Positions 37,563-48,400 of a stretch of 64,000 nt of DNA are shown in pieces (position 1 is the stretch's first letter; each line of letters opens with the position of its first letter). The translations under genes and the position numbers were made by a program. The DNA is from Symbiodinium natans (taxonomy: Eukaryota > Sar > Dinophyceae > Suessiales > Symbiodiniaceae): positions 62,001 through 126,000 of the forward strand of contig CAJNDS010002287.1 of NCBI GenBank assembly GCA_905221605.1, written 5' to 3'. The notes below the pieces were generated by a model. That model did not search any database. It was not told the origin of the DNA and worked only from the letters and a program-made list of their open reading frames with translations.

Positions 37563-38630
37563 ATGCTCCTGGAGAGAACTGAGTCGAGAATGAATCATGA
37601 GCACCAAGAATGTGCATCAACATATGCCACCAATGTAACAGTAGCACTGCACGAGAGGCCAGATGAGCAAATGCCCACGAAGACGCAGTGTGATTTGAGA
37701 TGTGGAATCTCCCTACAAATCGAAAGCAAGAACGATTCTAGTATCAATGTGACAGGCAAAAAGTGCGATTCCCCAATGTGGACGGGACGGTCCACGATGC
37801 GAATTGCTGCCAGGCGATGCGAAACCACCCGGTACAAGCCCCACAACATCTTCCAAAAAGCCCTAAACCAAAAACCCTATATACCCTGCAAGCTCTGTAA
37901 ACATTACAAACCCCCCAGACACGCTACAAGCAAACTTGACGACCATCGGCCTCAGCAGCCGGGCCACGGCGAACTTCTGCCGAAAGGCACACGCGACCCA
38001 CCTGCACTGCCTCCGAGGGTTTTGGGGTTGTGTTCTAGCGTTTTGGGCTTTAAGGTTCTCAGCCTTACGGGTAGGAGTGCAGGGCTCGGTGAAACTAGCA
38101 GGTTTGGGGCAAAGCAAGCGCCTGAATCGGCGAGGGCACAGCCACTGGCGCGCTGCGGCCAAGCCACCGCCGGCTCACCCAGCCCTGCGCCTGGTTCCCA
38201 GGTTACCCGCATATCTCCATCCCACATAAAGCCACGTGCTCGTACAAGCCAAGAAGGGTCGAACCCAGATCTTGAAGCGGCACGCCACAAGACCTGCGCA
38301 AGCCGCAAGCTGAATTACGTGGCGTACTTGCAGGTTGCTTTGCACAGATGCTCTTTGCCAGATCTCGCAATTTTGTATCTGTCCGCTTTGCTCCACTGCG
38401 TCTTCCAGTGGCGGAAGCACGCTCTTTACAATAACGATAATAAAATGATAGCCTCAAGCCCAGCAAAATGGGGCGAGTCCATGCTTGAATTTAGCGGTAA
38501 GATGTACACCGGGTGTAGCGACACAAAGCACAACTTAGGTTTAAGGCATGCCCTTGGTTTGGGCAGGATGTGCGATCGGAAGACTTCGGGCACCATCTGT
38601 CATATGCACCGTAGCACTGCTGTGTACTAG
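37563..38630 (+). CDS. Hypothetical protein, uninterrupted 355-codon frame
   Basis: ATG at 37563 to TAG at 38628. The frame is far longer than expected by chance and is the longest plus-strand frame outside repeats. The product is basic and Cys/His-containing (for example PYIPCKLCKHYKPPRH), with a Pro-rich middle, and matches no family I know. Its last 140 bases overlap a convincing minus-strand exon, so either the end or the whole frame may be spurious. Confidence 0.33.
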   Translation: MLLERTESRMNHEHQECASTYATNVTVALHERPDEQMPTKTQCDLRCGISLQIESKNDSSINVTGKKCDSPMWTGRSTMRIAARRCETTRYKPHNIFQKALNQKPYIPCKLCKHYKPPRHATSKLDDHRPQQPGHGELLPKGTRDPPALPPRVLGLCSSVLGFKVLSLTGRSAGLGETSRFGAKQAPESARAQPLARCGQATAGSPSPAPGSQVTRISPSHIKPRARTSQEGSNPDLEAARHKTCASRKLNYVAYLQVALHRCSLPDLAILYLSALLHCVFQWRKHALYNNDNKMIASSPAKWGESMLEFSGKMYTGCSDTKHNLGLRHALGLGRMCDRKTSGTICHMHRSTAVY

Positions 38631-38930
38631 AATCAAATTCTTCAGGCGCATATATGGCAATTATGTCTTGGTTGCTGATGAACTCGTATCTGGAACCATG
38701 TCGCATGCCCCAGGGCGTGATCCCCGTGCAATGACATTAGCTTGCCACCTACCTACGGCTTTCTTGCTGCACCATTCCAGCACCTTCGACACGACATTTT
38801 GCACGCACTGCAACTCCGATGCAGCAACCGCGGAAATGAAAGCACAGCTGTGAGTGCAAGTGGAAGTCCTTATCTGTAAGTCGTCGTAGGTGGAACGGAG
38901 GGCGTGCGAGCCCCTCGCATGCCGCTCCAC
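38491..38930 (-). CDS. Unknown protein, two candidate exons
   Basis: An upstream frame reads ELQCVQNVVSKVLEWCSKKA and ends at GTAGGT (about 38755). After GGTTCCAG, a second frame reads YEFISNQDIIAIYAPEEFDS then QQCYGAYDRWCPKSSD, to a stop at 38491. The acceptor and donor are good, though the phase of the join was not resolved. Family unknown. It overlaps the end of the plus-strand frame at 37563-38630, and only one of them is likely real there. Confidence 0.4.
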
Positions 38931-38940
38931 ATAGCTCCTC

Positions 38941-39618
38941 TCATACCGCTATCCGTGGCCATACTTGATGGCATACCCATTCAGCTATAGAGAATGGCGG
39001 CTCCTCACGTTGACGACCTTCTGTTTTTCTTAACGTCTTAACATCAGGCGGCTGTAAATTCGCCACCGGAGCAAAACGACCAGGACCTGTTCCTCTGGTC
39101 TCCTTCCCCTTGCACACCAACAACAGAATCGACCCCGGGGACCTTCCACGGACTCAGCTAGGACATGTGCAAAGAGTGAAGTCCATGTGCGCACATAGTA
39201 TCACGATATGAACGGACACAAAAGCACACGGCTCCGAGGTTCCGATGTACTGTATGTATAGTCGGGCCTTTTCGAAACACCCGCCCTCTCCTGCCCAGAA
39301 AGGAAAGGGCCAGTGGGGTGGCACTCCTTAATCGCCTTCACTAAAGTGCGAAAAGACTGAGCGCCGCCTGCTGCTTGCAAAAGCGTGGGCAAACGGACCT
39401 TTGCATGAGTGAGCTTATTTTGTGCGACTCTTGCGAGGTTCACGTGTGGCATTCATTGTGTCATGGTGCGGCGCATGGCTAGCGCCACTGGTAACAGCAA
39501 AATCAAAAGGCTGTAGCAGGAGTCCGTTCGCTTTCATGGACGACAGGCGACCGAAACAAGCAATGAGAATAACAGCGGTACTAATATAAATAAACGTAGC
39601 TTCAGCCTCTGTTTTCAT
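38941..39618 (-). CDS. Possible FAS1 (fasciclin-like) secreted or membrane protein
   Basis: FAS1 proteins are extracellular adhesion domains. ATG at 39618 starts MKTEAEATFIYISTAVILIA, a signal-peptide or anchor-like start. Exon one ends at 39451. A 52-base intron with a GC donor and AAAG acceptor joins in phase to exon two (39398 down), which reads RLPTLLQAAGGAQSFRTLVK then AIKEC, close to the first helices of FAS1. A later frame, GRFAPVANLQPPDVKTL (about 39080-39030), resembles the family's FAP-N/D box. Exon two alternatively runs on to TGA at 39201. The fold call is tentative; the gene model for exons one and two is better supported. Confidence 0.45.
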
Positions 39619-40382
39619 GATCGGCTCAGCATCAATTTGTGCTACTCTCCAGGATTTGCACCTTGCCAAGTGTGTATCGGATTGACAGATCTTGCTTGCG
39701 AAGCGAACGGGTGACCTGTTCAAAAACATGGTTTGGGCTTCAGAGAATCCTCAGAGCCCCACTTCCACCCGACTGCAATTCAATGTCGGTCCAGGCCTTT
39801 CACCTCGAGTGCTTCTGGAGTCCAACAAACATGTTGTAGTACCGCAGTACGAGTAGCACTCGTACAAGCACTAGAAATACTATTGGTAAAACTCGCTGTC
39901 GTGAACAGCAATGATCGTGTTTGTTATGGTATTGGAGAGCAGAGTAATCGGAACCGTGATGCCAGAGCCAGAGAACCACGGAACCAAAAGACCAGGATGC
40001 CCGAAACTGGAGGACCAGGCGCCGACCCTACCCAAGCCCGCGCTCGGGACTTAAACACAAAAACCGAGAGTTCTGCAGCAAACCGGACCACGAAAGTACG
40101 AGGCAACGTAGCACGACTTGAAGCCATGCGAATCGATCATGTCCAGGTCCTAGCGTCCGGCTTGCTGATCGACTGGCCCTCCTGTCACGCCGCACTTGGA
40201 AGCAGTTCCCAAGGGCATGTCATGCAATGCTAAGGTCCTGCCGCTTGCCAAGCCATCCTGCACAGCAATCGGTGTCCCAACTTGTCCCAGCACTGAAAAA
40301 CAAAAGTGGGTGTTCAGAGGTTCTTCATTGCATCCTGCTCGGCCAGTGCCATTAGCAGTGCGTCTTGCTGCCCTAAGCTCTG
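39619..40382. other. No gene firmly recognised
   Basis: A plus frame (about 39930-40230) rich in Arg, Asn and Thr is open but of low complexity. A plus frame ending LAALSSEP stops within the next telomere-like array. Confidence 0.35.
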
Positions 40383-40507
40383 AACCCTAAACCCCAAACC
40401 CCAAACCCTAAACCCCAAAACTCCAATGGCACCCCGACCTTGAATAGATGGACCAGTAACCACCTTATAGTAAGGGTTTAGGGTTTCGGGTTTAGGGTTT
40501 AGGGTTG
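40383..40507. repeat. Pair of telomere-like arrays in opposite orientation
   Basis: Ccctaaa/ccccaaa units at 40385-40422 and tttaggg/tttcggg units at 40470-40507, separated by about 50 bases. The array pair lies between the end of a weak plus-strand frame (TAA inside the first array) and the end of a minus-strand frame (TAG at 40524). Confidence 0.93.
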
Positions 40508-40523
40508 TTCAGAACAAGGTGCT

Positions 40524-40881
40524 CTAAGATCTCGGGGTCCGGAGTGTCATACACCCGTCATTCAAGTACCCAGTACTACTCTTGTCAAATCCTCTCCAAT
40601 CGTGGTTCGCAAACCATAGGTGGTTGTTCCGCCCACGGTGTTGGTCAAGGGTCATCCGGAATCTCGGCGAAATTGCTGATTTTAGCTCTTTTTCCGAATC
40701 TGCTGAGCATTGCAAAGCTCAAAAGACCAATATAATATCTTATAATGACTCCAATGTCCCCGATTCTGTTTGGGCCTGGTGTCTTCCGGAGCAACAACAC
40801 TGTGTGAAAACAAGCCGGGCTTAACTGCGGCTTTGTGCTCCATGCTACAAGCATTCCACAAATGACCGGCATCTGCCACAC
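40524..40881 (-). CDS. Unknown protein, candidate 3' exons
   Basis: One frame has a hydrophobic stretch, IGDIGVIIRYYIGLLSFAML, then SRFGKRAKISNFAEIP. An overlapping frame carries LDQHRGRNNHLWFANHDWRG then FDKSSTGYLNDG to TAG at 40524. A frame change between them implies an intron or a frameshift, and I could not place it. The stop lies 17 bases from a telomere-like array. Confidence 0.33.
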
Positions 40882-40886
40882 TATAA

Positions 40887-40937
40887 CCCTAAACCCTAAA
40901 CCCTAAACCCTAAACTTAAACCCTAAACCCTAAACCC
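40887..40937. repeat. CCCTAAA telomere-like array
   Basis: Seven units with one shortened (cttaaa). It overlaps the stop codon of the minus-strand gene that ends at 40923. Confidence 0.95.
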
Positions 40938-41865
40938 ATGACGAAGCTGCAGTGAGCCCGGCGAGCAATCCTCCCGGTCCTCCGCTGAGTCGGACTCCTC
41001 GGCGGTGTAGTGCAGGGCGAACGCCTGCGCACAGCAGACCAACCACGCAAGAGTCGGAAGCGGGTGATCTAGCCTGCAGCCTTCAGTGTGTTCAAGGAGC
41101 TCGTTTCTTATCTTGCCACATCCAGCACAGTACTTACAGCAACACAAGCCAGTGACCAGAAGAGATCATATCAAGTTACGCAGCATCTTATTCCGTTGCG
41201 TAGCAGTACAATACATCAATACATCCGCAGAGGCCTAAGCCCAGCAAGCAAAGGCGACCGACCCAAGGGAGCCCACAAGAAACTTAAAAAGCTTATGCTC
41301 TGACTGGTCATTCTGCAGCATTCTTGCCTCCTTAGCCAGATGTCCAGGATCGCGATAGACGAGAAGGTTGTGAAGACTGCACCTGCTGTGAACTGCAAGG
41401 ATAGCACAAGAGAGTCGAGCATGCCTTTGCTGGACCGGGGGGAATACCGCATAGTACTGCGAAAGATTGCTAGTGTGTGCATGGAACTGAGGGCGCAACT
41501 CCTCACACAGCATTCCGTTGATGGTGTCCACCAACACCAGAGGAGACAGAGTCAAGAGGATGAAGCCTCAGAGGCGCTCAGCCTTCAAGCTCTGAGTGCC
41601 TGCTGCATGAGGCTGCAGCACCACATACTTTAAAAAAAAGAATATGGGGGTTTAAGAATGACCTGGAGTTGAGTAGTTTAGATTCCTGTAAAAAAGGAGA
41701 AGCTGCGAAAGCAGCTACGAGATGAGTCGCCCCTGCAGTCCAGCAAGTCTGAACACGATCACAGGCCATGTCTTCAAGAGGGCGAAGGCTGTGGGTGAGA
41801 CCTCTCCCACTTAGGGCCGAACTTGATACGAACATGTCCTTAAGGGAGCAATCATCAGCTTGCAT
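40923..41865 (-). CDS. Unknown gene whose stop codon lies inside a telomere-like array
   Basis: A frame opening with ATG at 41865 reads MQADDCSLKDMFVSSSALSG. Nearer the 3' end, overlapping frames read VDTINGMLCEELRPQFHA and LDSLVLSLQFTAGAVFTTFS (membrane-like). The last exon starts at 41073 after GGCTGCAG with G and reads LDHPLPTLAWLVCCAQAFAL then HYTAEESDSAEDREDCSPGS. Its final residues HGFRV and the TAG at 40923 are encoded by tttaggg repeats. The last exon is convincing; that the upstream frames belong to the same gene is inferred from strand and order. Family unknown. Confidence 0.42.
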
Positions 41866-42010
41866 CTCTCACAATGCATATCCTAAGTTGGTGGTCTCTT
41901 AAAGCCAGTCTCTGCACTGCCGCCGAGCCACCCGAAACATGCGATTGGCATGCACCCACAAGCTGAGGAATTGCAGAAAACCTAAGTCACGCGTGCAGCT
42001 ATCAAGGGTG

Positions 42011-42037
42011 GGTTTAGGGTTTAGGGTTTAGGGTTTA
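42011..42037. repeat. Short TTTAGGG telomere-like array
   Basis: Four units. Its complement supplies the TAA stop codon (42035-42037) of the next minus-strand gene. Confidence 0.95.
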
Positions 42038-43431
42038 GATCATCACTTGTCGTGAGTTGCCGTCTTCAAAGGCCACCAGGTCATCCCCCAGACCGGGCGC
42101 CGTGCTTCCAACCCGGTCATAACACCTCGATCGAAGGACCTTGCCAAAACTTGCGACAGTAAAGCTGAACATATACAGGGCCGGTAGATGCTGGTAGCAT
42201 AGTGCTGTACAAAGTACAAGGCAACGAGACTGAGGCCAGCGCACCCTCAGAAACGAACAAGACTATCTCATAGAGCAGGTACTTCCTTAGCTGCCAGTGC
42301 GTTAAGATTTAAAGGACCAAGCGACCTGGTCATCCGTTCTCAACACAATCGCATCTGAGATGCAGCACCAAGCCTGAGACAAAGGTCTTGCTCCACCTGC
42401 AGTGATGGCAACGGGCAACGCGCCGGAGCCAATGTTCCAAGCCGGAAGCAGTCCGAACTCTAAGGCAGGCGTGCGAGCATTCTCGAGGGATGCGGGGCAG
42501 ATGTAAACCAGGCGGATGATACAACGCGGGGCATGCATCAGAGCGCTAGGAAAGGGCGTGGCCTGACCTATCAGGAGTCTAGAAGAACTCACTCATGTGA
42601 GGCCGTGGCCCAGCACCGCTTCCTTTCAAGGGGTCGAAAGCGACCTGGCCGATAGCAACTGTCGCCCACCGCTACGCTACAGAAGGAAACTCCGAAGTCA
42701 ACGCCAACCCAGCAAACGGAAGGCAAACGGAAGGCAGTGCCGAGCAGGCAGCTCGGCCGTGCTCTTGTCTATTATATCCGTTACAAGACAGCACATGCCT
42801 CCTCCAAGTTTGATGTGCAAAGCTGGGAGCGAGGCGTAGAGCGGAAGCAGACTTTCCACGACCTCAATCCTGAGCGAATAGTACAAGCCGGTCCATGCAG
42901 TGTCGCCAGCGATGTCTACTCAGAGGCACTCGCGCAGTCACCATCAAGGCAGAGAAGGCAAGGGGAACTGCCTACAAACAGGTGTGAATGAAAGGCCTAC
43001 ATAAGACTGCATCAATAAAAGCACAGCCACACTTAACATACCCGCAGAGGCCTCTGGCAGTTTGCAGCCACGCTCTGCCTGCACAGCGCGATGTGTTCTG
43101 ATGTCTTCGGCACCAACCGGCCGTTGGGCATGGACCAAAGACTCGTATGTCCTTTTCGAGGCCCACTGAAGCCAAGTCGTTGACACTTGTTGCTCGTCAA
43201 TTTGGCCTCGTCGTCGCTCTCAAGTGGTCGATCCACCACTGTGTCCTGCAGAATTAGCTTTGGTGCGCTTTGGTCGGCTAGGTCGTAATTGTTTGGGTGC
43301 GAGCTTGAGCAAAAATCACGGAGGTCCAGCATTGCCGCATGCACGGGCACTCCGGCTTCTGCCCTGCATTGCATAGAAGGCTTTTTCTTCGGACTGGATG
43401 TGGGTGTAGCAGAGCACATATGACCGCGCAT
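42035..43431 (-). CDS. Unknown gene ending at a telomere-like array
   Basis: The largest exon (43363-43042) follows ATGCAG, reads AEAGVPVHAAMLDLRDFCSS through TSLWSMPNGRLVPKTSEH, and ends at an excellent donor GTATGTTAAG. Further frames on the strand are IEVVESLLPLYASLPALHIK (about 42870), TPFPSALMHAPRCIIRLVYI then LEFGLLPAWNIGSGALP (about 42560-42410, GT donor after ITAG), and the last exon (42190-42035), HLPALYMFSFTVASFGKVLR then GLGDDLVAFEDGNSRQVMI. The final ATC is followed at once by taaaccctaaa, so the stop is telomere repeat. No domain recognised. The exon set is inferred, although each member has good splice ends. Confidence 0.5.
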
Positions 43432-45491
43432 ATCTGGGAGCCGGACAAGGTCGCACGGCCCATGGCTCCTGCCTCAACAGTCATTTGCTACATGGCCGAA
43501 AACCCGTTAAAAGGTCTGAGTCACGGGCCTCCTCGCTGTCAGATTCCGAACTGCTACTGGCACCCTGACCGCGAACAGGCATGTTACGGCATGTTGCCCT
43601 CGAAATTGGCCCTAACAGATGCGTTAGCATCACGTGGCAGGTTCGCCTCTAGATCTGTGGCACGTGTCCTGAGAAGCAACGCAAACCGAGCTTGGCGGGT
43701 GCTTGACGTCGAAGTGTTGTGTTTTGAGGCCACTGCCGCCGCGGCGGGGCTGGTGGGACCACCACCCTGCCATTGGGGTTACATGATGCTTACCTCGGCC
43801 TCTGAGATCCGAGAGGCATGTGGCGGGATGTGGTCTGTGCTTGCAACGCCTGGGACCCCATCACCCCTAGGACCCCACCAAGGACACCCCAGGACCCCCG
43901 GACTTTGGGACCCTGGCCGGCCCATAGATCTCCTTGTCGTCTGAAGGGCCCGGGCTGTTGGATTCCATGGCCGTCAGCCATTGGGCCCATCTGGGGTCTG
44001 AAGCCCGAAAAAATGCCTGACAGCTATCGTCTTCCTCCGGCGCATCCCCACTGGCTCTCCGGAAGAGATCTCTTCTTCAAGATCTTTTGCTGTTTCCTGT
44101 TCTCCTGTTCTTTTCTGGGCATCCTTGGAGACCGGCAGCCGGTCTCCAAATATTGGTTGCAGACAAAAATGGCCACGTAAAAATGGGGTCCTCGGCTTCG
44201 TGTTTTCCCGATGCCCAAGTGTGTACACAAGCAAGCCGTTCGGGCGCGGAATCATCGTCTCAGCAAAACGGTTGCTGAAATCGCCGGAGAGGTTTGTGAG
44301 AACTCCAGGGACACCCAACTCACCCAACCCTTGCCCTCGGAGCCCAACGCTCACAGCGCCGAGCGGCCGCAGGAATCCCGACAACGTCCCGTGGCTTGGG
44401 CCAGCCGAGGCGGCACACGCCGCAAGCGTTTTACAGCTCCATCCACTCAGTCTCCCGAGTCGGGTCAGCAGCTCCTGGCCTTGGGCACCCCAAAATTGCC
44501 TCGAGCACGCTTACGACCAGGCAATACAGCAGCGAGAGGCCTGCCATGGGAGGGTTTGGGCTTACGCGCGGGCTCTCGAAGCTTCGAAGATGTTTTAACA
44601 CGTGACGATCATTGAAGGTTTGATGTTGAAGTCGCACGTCCAAGGCGGCCGACATGGCGATTTGATACGAATGTGCTCAATGCTTCAGGTCCAGCCTACC
44701 GGCGGAAGCAGCGTGAGAATTGAAGTGGTGCCAACTGATGTGTACCTCAAAGAGCTGCCAGAAAGCACCACCTTTGACTCGCTCTGCAAAAATTTACGCG
44801 GAGGGAACGCGGAGTAAATCACCTCCAGGAGCTGGAGCTTGTGCGTCAAGATGGCAAACCTGGATTCCAGTGAGGCTTCAGCGACTCTTCAGTGTCCCTC
44901 GCAGTCGTGCGAATGCCAGCGCGAGTGCCAGCGAGATCTTTTCATTTAGGCCTCGTCTTCATGCCAAGTTCCAGGCCAGATGGCCAGGCAGAAAATGGAG
45001 ATCAAGAAGGTAACACCAATGACCTCAGGCAACTTCTTGTCAGCTGGCCAAATTGAAAATTGCCTCCCTCCACCTCTTTTTCTCTGAAGACCCCGGTGGG
45101 GGTCAGTAGGGGTCGGGCAGACTCTCTGAAGCCCTTCAGGGGCTTCAGCTGGGTCCTTACTGACTTTTGCCGAGAAGCCCAAGCAGCAAGCCCCCAGAAA
45201 TGGACGCCTTTCGGTACCTTGAGCTGCCGACTTCTGATAGTTCTCGACCCACAGCTTGCCTTGCAAGGAATGGCTTTGCAACACTGTTGCAACGAAGTCG
45301 CCAGAAATCACCCCCAGGCGTGGCACCTTGATCTTCCAGGAAGAACCCGATCCATGCCCTTAGCAACAGCAACCGCGTTTCTTTTGCTTGCTTTTGCTGA
45401 GTGCTGTGCTTTTAGGGCGCCCGCCTCACATCGTTTCGCACTTCGCCCAAGTCGAATTGGTACCTGCATGGAAGGAGCATAGCCGCCTGGC
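43432..45491. other. No resolved gene
   Basis: A minus frame with IGVTFLISIFCLAIWPGTWH (about 45020-44950, TAA end) has a clear membrane segment and could be a terminal exon of the GT48 gene; the link is not proven. Other frames here lack motifs. A gacccc/caggac-type low-complexity patch lies near 43860-43910. Confidence 0.35.
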
Positions 45492-45499
45492 CTATGTTC

Positions 45500-48400
45500 G
45501 ACACGATAAGGAGTTGAAATCCCTGCTCGCTCCCGCCACTCCGGGCACGGGTTGAACACAAACGGTCCATAGAGCCACGAAACGATAGTGATCCTGCATG
45601 ATTGTGCTTGCCCATGATTCAGCAGGCTTGCAGAAACCGAGTTTGCGGGTCCCGATGGCAAGCCAGGTAAATCCCAAGCTTGATGCTTGGCCACCAGCAT
45701 CTGACACACCACCCAGGAGCAATCTCGGAGTTTCAGGCTGCTGGCACTGTGTCATGCACCGACGACGGCAATGCCAGGGCTCGCACACCACGATGCAGCT
45801 TGCGAGTAGTCGCATTCCATCATAGTACGTGTACCTTACAGCTGGATGCAACAAGCAGTATGCCTTTCGAATTATTCGCTCTAAGGATCTCGCACAGCGT
45901 AGTCGAGATATAGCCCACCGACCTCGCGTGTCGACCCCTTCACGGTGGCTTTCACCAAATGCCGGCGTACTCACGTGGGCCTTCGTCAGTTTCGTGGTGC
46001 CAGGTTCCTCGACAAGCTAAGGAGGAACACACAGATGCGAGTACGACACGGCTTGGACCCTCCTCGAAGCACTAAGCCACTAAGCGGCTCACAATCTCGC
46101 CAATGAAAGGTCGACGATACGTCGGCAACCCACGGCCTGTTGCCACGTACTGCGCACCTGCGCGGGACGTTGACAGGGATCACGCCTCCTCTCGGCCGTG
46201 CAGGCCCTCAAACGCTCTCAAGAATCTTGAGCCAGATCTTCGATCCGGCTGAAAATCGAAACACGGATGAAAGCGGTATCTCTGGGCCCCTGCGTTACAT
46301 ACCTGTGCCGCGTCTGCTTCATGAGTTCGAATGTATGTCGTGGAAGGAGGGGCTTGTCACGGAGGCTATCGCAAACAGAACAACTTTGCTATAAACATGT
46401 CCCACAAAGGCGTGTGAGGCCTGTTACCATGCCTCGGACATTTGAATCACAGCTCTCAAGCTATTCTCAAGATGAGGCCTCCATACCGCAGCTCGTTCAC
46501 CACCTTGAGACAGGAAAGAACTGAAGAATCAAGTAGCAAGATGAAGCATAACACAGCCGTCCAAGGTGGACTGAGTGCGTTGCATAGTAGCCGATGATCT
46601 TGGCCTGGAACACGAACATCAAGAAGGACAATGTCAGGTACCTCAGAAGCGAAGCCCATAAACGTCCCAATAGCCTAGTAGCCTTAATGATTTCTTATGT
46701 AAGCTTCTGCGAGGCTTGACAGGGCACTGCTTGCCCAATCTCCACACAGCATGTCCAAAACTCCTGCCAGCTCTGAACGATCCAAACACGTGCGGAATGT
46801 TGGGCTTGGATACTCTCAGATCTACACAAGTCGCGAGTTGACGGGAAGTGGGCACTGCTGCCGCACGCAGCGAGTGCACTTCTGGGGCTCTCAACATACC
46901 TGGTTGCTACCCGGGTGCGAGGCTTTTACAAGTAGTGACGAGAAAGCATTGCCGAAGTAGCAGGCCATGCGAGGTAGTCTCGTAAGCAAGCATGCCAGCA
47001 TTGTCGCTGATCTACGGGCAGCGAATACCGCACCCACTTCGTTCCGTGATGAACCACAGCTCGTAAAAGTCATGACACTTTGACCACCAGCGCTTCCCGG
47101 ACCACATGATTGACACTGCTAAGCCTAACTGTAAGAACCAAATGTCCTGCATGGAGGCCGAACTTACCATTCCCTGTCCCCGTCCACTCTAGGTGCTGGC
47201 TGAGTTGTGCTGGTCCTCTCCATCCATGACTCTGCAAACAATGGCATGGAAGTTGCCACCAGGAATAAGAAAATCACCTGGGTCAGAGTCCATGCATACT
47301 CGGGAAGTAGCCGCTCCAGAGCCGTAATCTATTGCCATTTTTGGGAGCCAGTGGGTGCCGACGTTAAAAACACACAACTCTAATGGAAGGGCGTAGTCCC
47401 TGTCAATGCCAGCTCATGAAATGCGGACCTGTCAGGCGTACAAGCATCTGCAAGCATCTGCAAGTCGCTTCTCTGAGGAAATCACCCACGAGTACCACAC
47501 TGACAGGAGGTTGGCCATGGCCTGTTCCACACAATGCCCCCACCGAAACAAGGCACATGTGAGCTGTGAGTCAGCCAAGGGAGTTCGAGATGTGGTAGGC
47601 AACCCCTCTGCGTGCATGCTAGCAAAGACACCTCCTGTCTGCGGTTCCTATCAAAATATGGAGCTGTGTACAGTATGGCCTAGTTTTGGGCCGGGATGTC
47701 GAGAATCCTTTAGGCTTGTTCAGGTCCAAAGTCCTGACGTGATCTTTATTTCGTGGCAAGGCTACAGTTCCTCCCCCTCGCGGTAAAGGGCCCGAAGGCA
47801 GTCTGCAATCCCTATAATCCCTATGTGTTTGTCGGCCGTGATATCTCTTCTTTTGCGCACTTGAGGGCCCCTGTATTTCTGGCAGCTGTGCCGTCCACCT
47901 GAGCGTCACGACACCTTTGACAACCTGTTCTCAATGCTCCAGAAGGCTGGACACGACCTCCGTCCTCGAGTCCTCCGGCTGCGTGTCCAGGCTACCGATG
48001 TTCTGATTTAAATTTGGTGCCGCTGCCAAGTAGGGAAACGTTCCGTCAGGTGGTCAAAGCCAGATGGGGTGGCAGCAAGGTGCAAAGCTGTGCGTGGCGA
48101 CCATGTTGCTGTTTGCTACTGAGTGAAAGTCAATTGGGAAAGACACGTGTAAAAGATAAAGAAAAGCCTCTGCACATGCATGGTTCAACTTTGCACAGTT
48201 TGGCAGACACACGCTCCCCATGGCCTGGGCGGCAGGGACGGTGGGACCTGAAGACCAGCTGTGTTTCTTGCGAATGGGTCTGCCTAAAACACACAAGTAT
48301 CACACAGCTCCACTTGAACTGAATGCTCAATATGCCTGAGGTTGTTGTCTCGAAACTGTGGCCAAGCGGCAGTAATTTTCGAAGACCTTGAATGTTGTTT

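Noticed and set aside
38255-38285. tRNA T-arm-like sequence ggtcgaaccc
   Set aside because: The T loop is one base short and no acceptor or anticodon stems could be paired around it.
46643-47377. Extra GT48 exons at about 46.7-46.9 and 47.2-47.4 kb
   Set aside because: Frames look coding (for example ACATTCCGC-side DMLCGDWASSALSSLAEAY), but I could not match them to any GT48 segment or fix splice ends.
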